Positions 60,568-64,000 of a DNA stretch of 64,000 bases are shown here, piece after piece (within the stretch, counting starts at the first letter, position 1; every line of letters starts with the position of its first letter). Where the stretch lies: positions 962,463 through 1,026,462 of the forward strand of contig NZ_CP041763.1 of the NCBI RefSeq assembly GCF_007559005.1, written 5' to 3'. The DNA comes from Gordonia zhaorongruii (GTDB taxonomy: Bacteria > Actinomycetota > Actinomycetes > Mycobacteriales > Mycobacteriaceae). The position numbers and the translations under genes are program-made. The notes beneath the pieces were generated by a model. The model had not been told where the DNA came from and did not search any database. It saw nothing but the letters and a program-made list of their open reading frames with translations.

Positions 60568-61734
60568 ATGGGCAAGTTCGGCAACCCGGATTTCGATCTC
60601 TTCCAGCTTCCGGAGGAGCACCAGGCACTGCGCGAGGCGATCCGCGCGCTGAGTGAGAAGGAGATCGCACCGCACGCCAAGGACGTCGACGAGAACGCCC
60701 GCTTCCCGGAGGAGGCGCGCGCCGCGCTCGTCGCCAACGGCTTCAACGCCGTTCACGTCCCGGAGCAGTTCGAGGGCCAGGGTGCCGACTCGGTCGCCGC
60801 CTGCATCGTCATCGAGGAGGTCGCCCGCGTCGACGTCTCCGCGTCGTTGATCCCCGCCGTCAACAAACTCGGCACCATGGGCCTGATCCTGTCGGGCTCC
60901 GACGAACTCAAGGCGCAGGTGCTGCCATCCATCGCATCGGGTGAGGCCATGGCGTCGTACGCGCTGTCCGAGCGTGAAGCCGGCAGCGATGCGGGGGCGA
61001 TGAAGACCCGCGCGCGCCGAGACGGTGACAACTGGGTCCTCAACGGTTCCAAGTGCTGGATCACCAACGGCGGCAAGTCCACCTGGTACACGGTCATGGC
61101 CGTCACCGACCCGGAGAAGCGCGCCAACGGCATCTCGGCCTTCATGGTTCACAAGGACGACCCGGGCTTCACCGTCGGTCCGCTCGAGCACAAGCTCGGC
61201 ATCAAGGGCTCGCCGACCGCTGAGCTCTACTTCGAGGACTGCACGATCCCGGCCGACCGGATCATCGGCGACGAGGGCACCGGCTTCAAGACCGCGCTCG
61301 CCACGCTCGACCACACCCGTCCGACCATCGGTGCGCAGGCGGTCGGCGTCGCGCAGGGCGCTCTCGACGCGGCCATCGACTACGTCAAGGAGCGCAAGCA
61401 GTTCGGTCAGACGATCAGCAAGTTCCAGGGCGTCGAGTTCATGATCGCCGACATGGCGATGAAGGTGGAGTCCGCACGCCTGATGGTCTACACGGCTGCG
61501 GCACGCGCTGAACGCGGCGAAGGCCAGCTCGGCTTCATCTCGTCGGCCTCCAAGTGCCTCGCGTCCGACGTTGCGATGGAGGTCACCACCGACGCCGTCC
61601 AGCTGTTCGGCGGTGCGGGTTACACCACGGACTTCCCGGTCGAGCGCATGATGCGCGACGCGAAGATCACCCAGATCTACGAGGGCACCAACCAGGTGCA
61701 GCGCATGGTCATGGCGCGCTCGCTGCTGCGCTGA
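60568..61734 (+). CDS. fadE25: Acyl-CoA dehydrogenase FadE25
   Basis: A 388-residue FAD-dependent acyl-CoA dehydrogenase for beta-oxidation. ATG 60568 has AAGGAG about 10 bases upstream. Conserved stretches: YALSEREAGSDAGAMKTRAR (FAD contact), SKCWITNGGKSTWYTVMA, KLGIKGSPTAELYFEDCTIP, RKQFGQTISKFQGVEFMIAD, and the catalytic base Glu372 in TQIYEGTNQVQRMV, the normal short-/medium-chain position. It is followed by a very strong hairpin terminator. Ortholog of Rv3274c by order after purK-purE and by sequence (from memory). Confidence 0.95.
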   Translation: MGKFGNPDFDLFQLPEEHQALREAIRALSEKEIAPHAKDVDENARFPEEARAALVANGFNAVHVPEQFEGQGADSVAACIVIEEVARVDVSASLIPAVNKLGTMGLILSGSDELKAQVLPSIASGEAMASYALSEREAGSDAGAMKTRARRDGDNWVLNGSKCWITNGGKSTWYTVMAVTDPEKRANGISAFMVHKDDPGFTVGPLEHKLGIKGSPTAELYFEDCTIPADRIIGDEGTGFKTALATLDHTRPTIGAQAVGVAQGALDAAIDYVKERKQFGQTISKFQGVEFMIADMAMKVESARLMVYTAAARAERGEGQLGFISSASKCLASDVAMEVTTDAVQLFGGAGYTTDFPVERMMRDAKITQIYEGTNQVQRMVMARSLLR

Positions 61735-61768
61735 CAGTACGAGCAGCGGTACTCTCCAAGAGTCGGAA

Positions 61769-61799
61769 CAGCCCCCGGAACCTCAGGTTCCGGGGGCTG
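61769..61799. terminator. Strong hairpin terminator after fadE25
   Basis: A 14-base perfect stem: CAGCCCCCGGAACC (61769-61782) and GGTTCCGGGGGCTG (61786-61799) with loop TCA. It lies 34 bases after the fadE25 stop and 21 before the end of the opposing gene. No T-run follows. It should stop transcription from both sides. Confidence 0.85.
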
Positions 61800-61820
61800 C
61801 TCCGTGTGCAGCGGAGGAAG

Positions 61821-62519
61821 TCAGCGCAGCGAGAGGTCGGTCTTCTCCATCGCCGCGATCGCATCGAGGCGATCATCGTCGGCGCCGCGCACCCAGACCA
61901 GCGATGCGCCGGCGAGCAACGGCGCAACGAAGCCGTCGCGGATGGTGTCGGCCGTCCGCCACGGACGGGTGGAGAGCACCCGTGCGCCGCGCGGAGCGTC
62001 GCTCGAACCCGCATCGAAGCGCGTCGCCGCAAGCTCGGTCGTGCCCAGATCGTCGATGGCCTGCGCGCCCGCGCCGGACGGGGAGAAGCGGTCCCCGTGA
62101 GCCCGGATGGACTCGCCGAAGTCATTGACTCCCAGCGGCAGGTCAGGTGTGCCCATCGCGAACGGGTCGAGCGGGACGACGACCACTTCATCCTCGTCAT
62201 GGGCGTCGAGCCGCTCGTGTGACACGAACGCCACACGGGCATCGCCGTCGCCGTCGATCAGCACGTGCGCACCGGCCCACCAGGCGCCCAGGAGGACGGC
62301 CGCGCTCTGCCAGTGCTCGGGCAGGTCCACCCGGACCCCGTCTCCGGGGAGCACGCCGATCTCGTCGCGCAGGTAGTTGGCGATCTTGGCGGCCCAGTTG
62401 CCCAGAGTCGCCGCCGACAGTTCCGTGCGTTCGCCCGTCGCCTCGTCGTAGTAGGTGAGCAGGGGACGGGCCGGGTCGGCTACGCGGGTGAGAACGAGTC
62501 CGGTGATGGTGTCGGTCAT
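61821..62519 (-). CDS. TIGR03089 family protein (truncated adenylate-forming-enzyme-like)
   Basis: A 232-residue protein matching the actinobacterial TIGR03089 family (Rv3268 at this place in M. tuberculosis, from memory). It resembles the N-terminal part of AMP-binding synthetases: RPLLTYYDEATGERTELSAA, NWAAKIANYLRDEIGVLPGD and WQSAAVLLGAWWAGAHVL. It lacks the ATP-binding P-loop and the C-terminal lid, so it cannot form adenylates alone. It is 22 bases downstream of the LCP gene and on the same strand, probably in one operon. Function unknown; association with cell-wall assembly is inferred from this pairing. Confidence 0.85.
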   Translation of the reverse strand: MTDTITGLVLTRVADPARPLLTYYDEATGERTELSAATLGNWAAKIANYLRDEIGVLPGDGVRVDLPEHWQSAAVLLGAWWAGAHVLIDGDGDARVAFVSHERLDAHDEDEVVVVPLDPFAMGTPDLPLGVNDFGESIRAHGDRFSPSGAGAQAIDDLGTTELAATRFDAGSSDAPRGARVLSTRPWRTADTIRDGFVAPLLAGASLVWVRGADDDRLDAIAAMEKTDLSLR

Positions 62520-62541
62520 ACGTCCATCTTTACGCGAGCGA

Positions 62542-64000
62542 TCAGTTCACACACACGGGGCCGTCGTTGTCGGCCTTGATGATGCCGTCGTCCGCCTTAC
62601 GCTTCTGCTCGGCGCGCGAATCACCGCCGCTGCCACCGCCCGAGCCCTGATCGCCGCCGGAGCCCTGGTCTCCGGTCTGCACGAGGGAACCCACACCGTG
62701 ATAGGTGTTGGTGAGGACCACACGGACCCGATCATCGGGGAGCGACGAGTCCTCGCGGATCTCGATCTGGCCACCCAGATCCTTCACCAGCTGCTTGGCG
62801 CCCTCGCTGTCGGTGGAGTTGGCGAAGACGATCGAATCGAACTCGTTGATCGGCTTGCTCGTCACCTTGCCGTGCTGGAAGCCGCGATCGGTCAGCAGCC
62901 GGGACACGTTGCCCGCAAGCCCGTCGACCGTGCCTGCGTTCTGCACGTCCACGGTGTACTCGGCACGCGGATTCTCCGGAGCGTCGGCCTTCTTGTCCTT
63001 GCCGAGCAGGCGATCGACGTACGAGTGCACCGCGGTCTTGTCGATGGCGACCACGCTCTGCGTGCCGTCGTCGCTCCACGCCTGGTCGTCGAGAACCGGG
63101 ATGGTGGTGAACTTGACCTTGCCGCCCGTCAGATCCTTGAGCTGCTCGGCGAACGAGATGACGTCCCACCCGTCGTCGATGAGCACCGACCGGGAGACGG
63201 CGCGCTGAAGCTCATTGAGCTTGTCGGGATTCGTGAGAGTCTGCGTCGACAGGATCTTCTGCGCCAGCGAGGCCATGTAGACCTGCTGGCGGGTGATCCG
63301 GTCCAGGTCGCCGCGGGGAAGTCCGTGCCGCTGGCGGACGAAGCTGAGCGCCTGCGGTCCGCTGAGCGTCTGCCGGCCCTTGCGGAAACGAGCACCGGAG
63401 TACGGTTCCCGCACGCGGTTCTTCAGGCACACCTCGACGCCGCCGACGGCGTCGGTGAGGAGTGAGAACCCGAGCAGCCCGACCTCGGCGTAATGATCGA
63501 CGGTGACACCGGTCAGATTGGCGACGGTCTCGATGAGCGCCTGCCTGCCCGCCTTCGTGCCCTCGCGCTCGGCGGTGGCCTCGTTCGCTCCGTTCTGGAC
63601 CTCACGCGCACGGACACCCTCACGGGTGGTGCCGTAGGCGGCGTTGATCTTGCTCTTGCCGATCCCCGGTACGTCGACGTAGGAGTCGCGCGGGATCGAC
63701 AGGGCGGTCGCGGCCGATCCGTCATTGGGGATACGCACCAGCAGGATGGTGTCGGTGCTCGACGAGACGTCGCTGCCGACGCGGAGCCGGCGGAGTTCCT
63801 CTTCCGAGAGCGGATTGCCCTTGGCGTCCTTACGGGAATCGGTGCCGACGAGGAGGATGTCGACTGCACCGTCGTCGCCCGCACCGCCGAGGCCCAGACC
63901 GCCTAGAAGGGTGACCGACGAGTTCAGCGAGTTCACCTTCGTCCAACCGAAGCCGGTGACGACCAGAACCACGACCGTCAGCAGAGCGATGACAGCTCGG
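62542..64000 (-). CDS. LytR-CpsA-Psr (LCP) family cell-wall ligase, N-terminus cut by window edge
   Basis: Attaches glycopolymers (in mycolic-acid bacteria, arabinogalactan) to peptidoglycan from the outer face of the membrane. The readable part is about 486 residues. A membrane segment (AVIALLTVVVLVVTGFGW) sits at the window edge, and the short cytoplasmic start lies outside. The LCP domain has DILLVGTDSR, TDTILLVRIPNDG, SIPRDSYVDVPGIGKSKINA and the conserved Arg-rich LSFVRQRHGLPRGDLDRITR. A LytR_C domain (about 330-430) and a Gly/Ser-rich tail follow. It is likely the Rv3267/CpsA ortholog by order. Confidence 0.92.
   Translation of the reverse strand, partial: RAVIALLTVVVLVVTGFGWTKVNSLNSSVTLLGGLGLGGAGDDGAVDILLVGTDSRKDAKGNPLSEEELRRLRVGSDVSSSTDTILLVRIPNDGSAATALSIPRDSYVDVPGIGKSKINAAYGTTREGVRAREVQNGANEATAEREGTKAGRQALIETVANLTGVTVDHYAEVGLLGFSLLTDAVGGVEVCLKNRVREPYSGARFRKGRQTLSGPQALSFVRQRHGLPRGDLDRITRQQVYMASLAQKILSTQTLTNPDKLNELQRAVSRSVLIDDGWDVISFAEQLKDLTGGKVKFTTIPVLDDQAWSDDGTQSVVAIDKTAVHSYVDRLLGKDKKADAPENPRAEYTVDVQNAGTVDGLAGNVSRLLTDRGFQHGKVTSKPINEFDSIVFANSTDSEGAKQLVKDLGGQIEIREDSSLPDDRVRVVLTNTYHGVGSLVQTGDQGSGGDQGSGGGSGGDSRAEQKRKADDGIIKADNDGPVCVN

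Noticed and set aside
1..64000. tRNA, rRNA, prophage or insertion sequence
   Set aside because: No cloverleaf-like CCA-type sequence, integrase, transposase or phage structural gene was recognised by eye; a covariance scan for tRNAs would settle the first point.

Overview
The window is high-GC actinobacterial chromosome of the Mycobacteriales (mycolic-acid bacteria). Gene content and order suggest Gordonia or a close relative. From memory of the M. tuberculosis map, the backbone runs parallel to the Rv3313c-Rv3267 region: add, an Rv3311-like protein, upp, pmmB, punA, an M20 amidohydrolase, an Rv3304-like protein, lpdA, glpD, lhr, accA3, sufE, sseA, maf, accE, accD5, birA, an Rv3278c-like PH-domain protein, GtrA, purK, purE, fadE25, a TIGR03089 protein and a CpsA-like LCP protein. 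No rRNA, tRNA, CRISPR array, prophage or insertion sequence was recognised. No gap between genes exceeds about 270 bases. Both edges cut genes: a secreted glycerophosphodiesterase on the left and the LCP protein on the right.

Layout. 1-9 kb: nucleoside and base salvage (add, upp, punA, pmmB), interrupted by a two-gene module that looks like a type VII secretion substrate pair (a small protein ending in YxxxD and an NlpC/P60 peptidase with a WxG motif). 9-15 kb: a crotonase with an amidohydrolase, lpdA, an MFS pump and an ArsR/SRPBCC pair with a clear operator. 15-23 kb: divergent glpK/glpD, then the large helicase lhr. 23.3-25 kb: a cobalamin riboswitch in front of the cobalt transporter genes cbtB-cbtA and a histidine-phosphatase-like protein that lacks its catalytic histidines. 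25-26.4 kb: an acyl-CoA dehydrogenase with a perfect KstR-type box. 26.5-33.4 kb: a proline-use module (putP, bifunctional putA, divergent PucR-type regulator). 33.4-36.3 kb: an FMN/Fe-S glutamate-synthase-like protein and an MscS channel.

36.3-50.8 kb is rich in biotin-dependent carboxylation. It holds a very large single-chain acetyl-CoA carboxylase (biotin carboxylase, BCCP, central region, carboxyltransferase), the separate subunits AccA3, AccD5 and AccE, and the biotin ligase BirA that would biotinylate them. Between them lies a sulfur-transfer operon (sseA-sufE) with a condensation-domain acyltransferase gene attached. 50.8-56.8 kb: membrane proteins, a PH-domain protein translationally coupled to a two-component system, GtrA, and purK/purE. 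56.8-64 kb: a flavin/hydrolase operon divergent from a TetR regulator, fadE25 with a strong terminator, the TIGR03089 protein and the LCP protein.

As a whole the window is lipid- and cell-envelope-centred core genome (malonyl/methylmalonyl-CoA supply, acyl-CoA dehydrogenases, LCP, mannose metabolism) with small accessory insertions. The most unusual items are the T7SS-like NlpC/P60 pair, the fused carboxylase, the B12-regulated pseudo-phosphatase, and an LpdA that keeps its cysteine pair but lacks the His-Glu pair.
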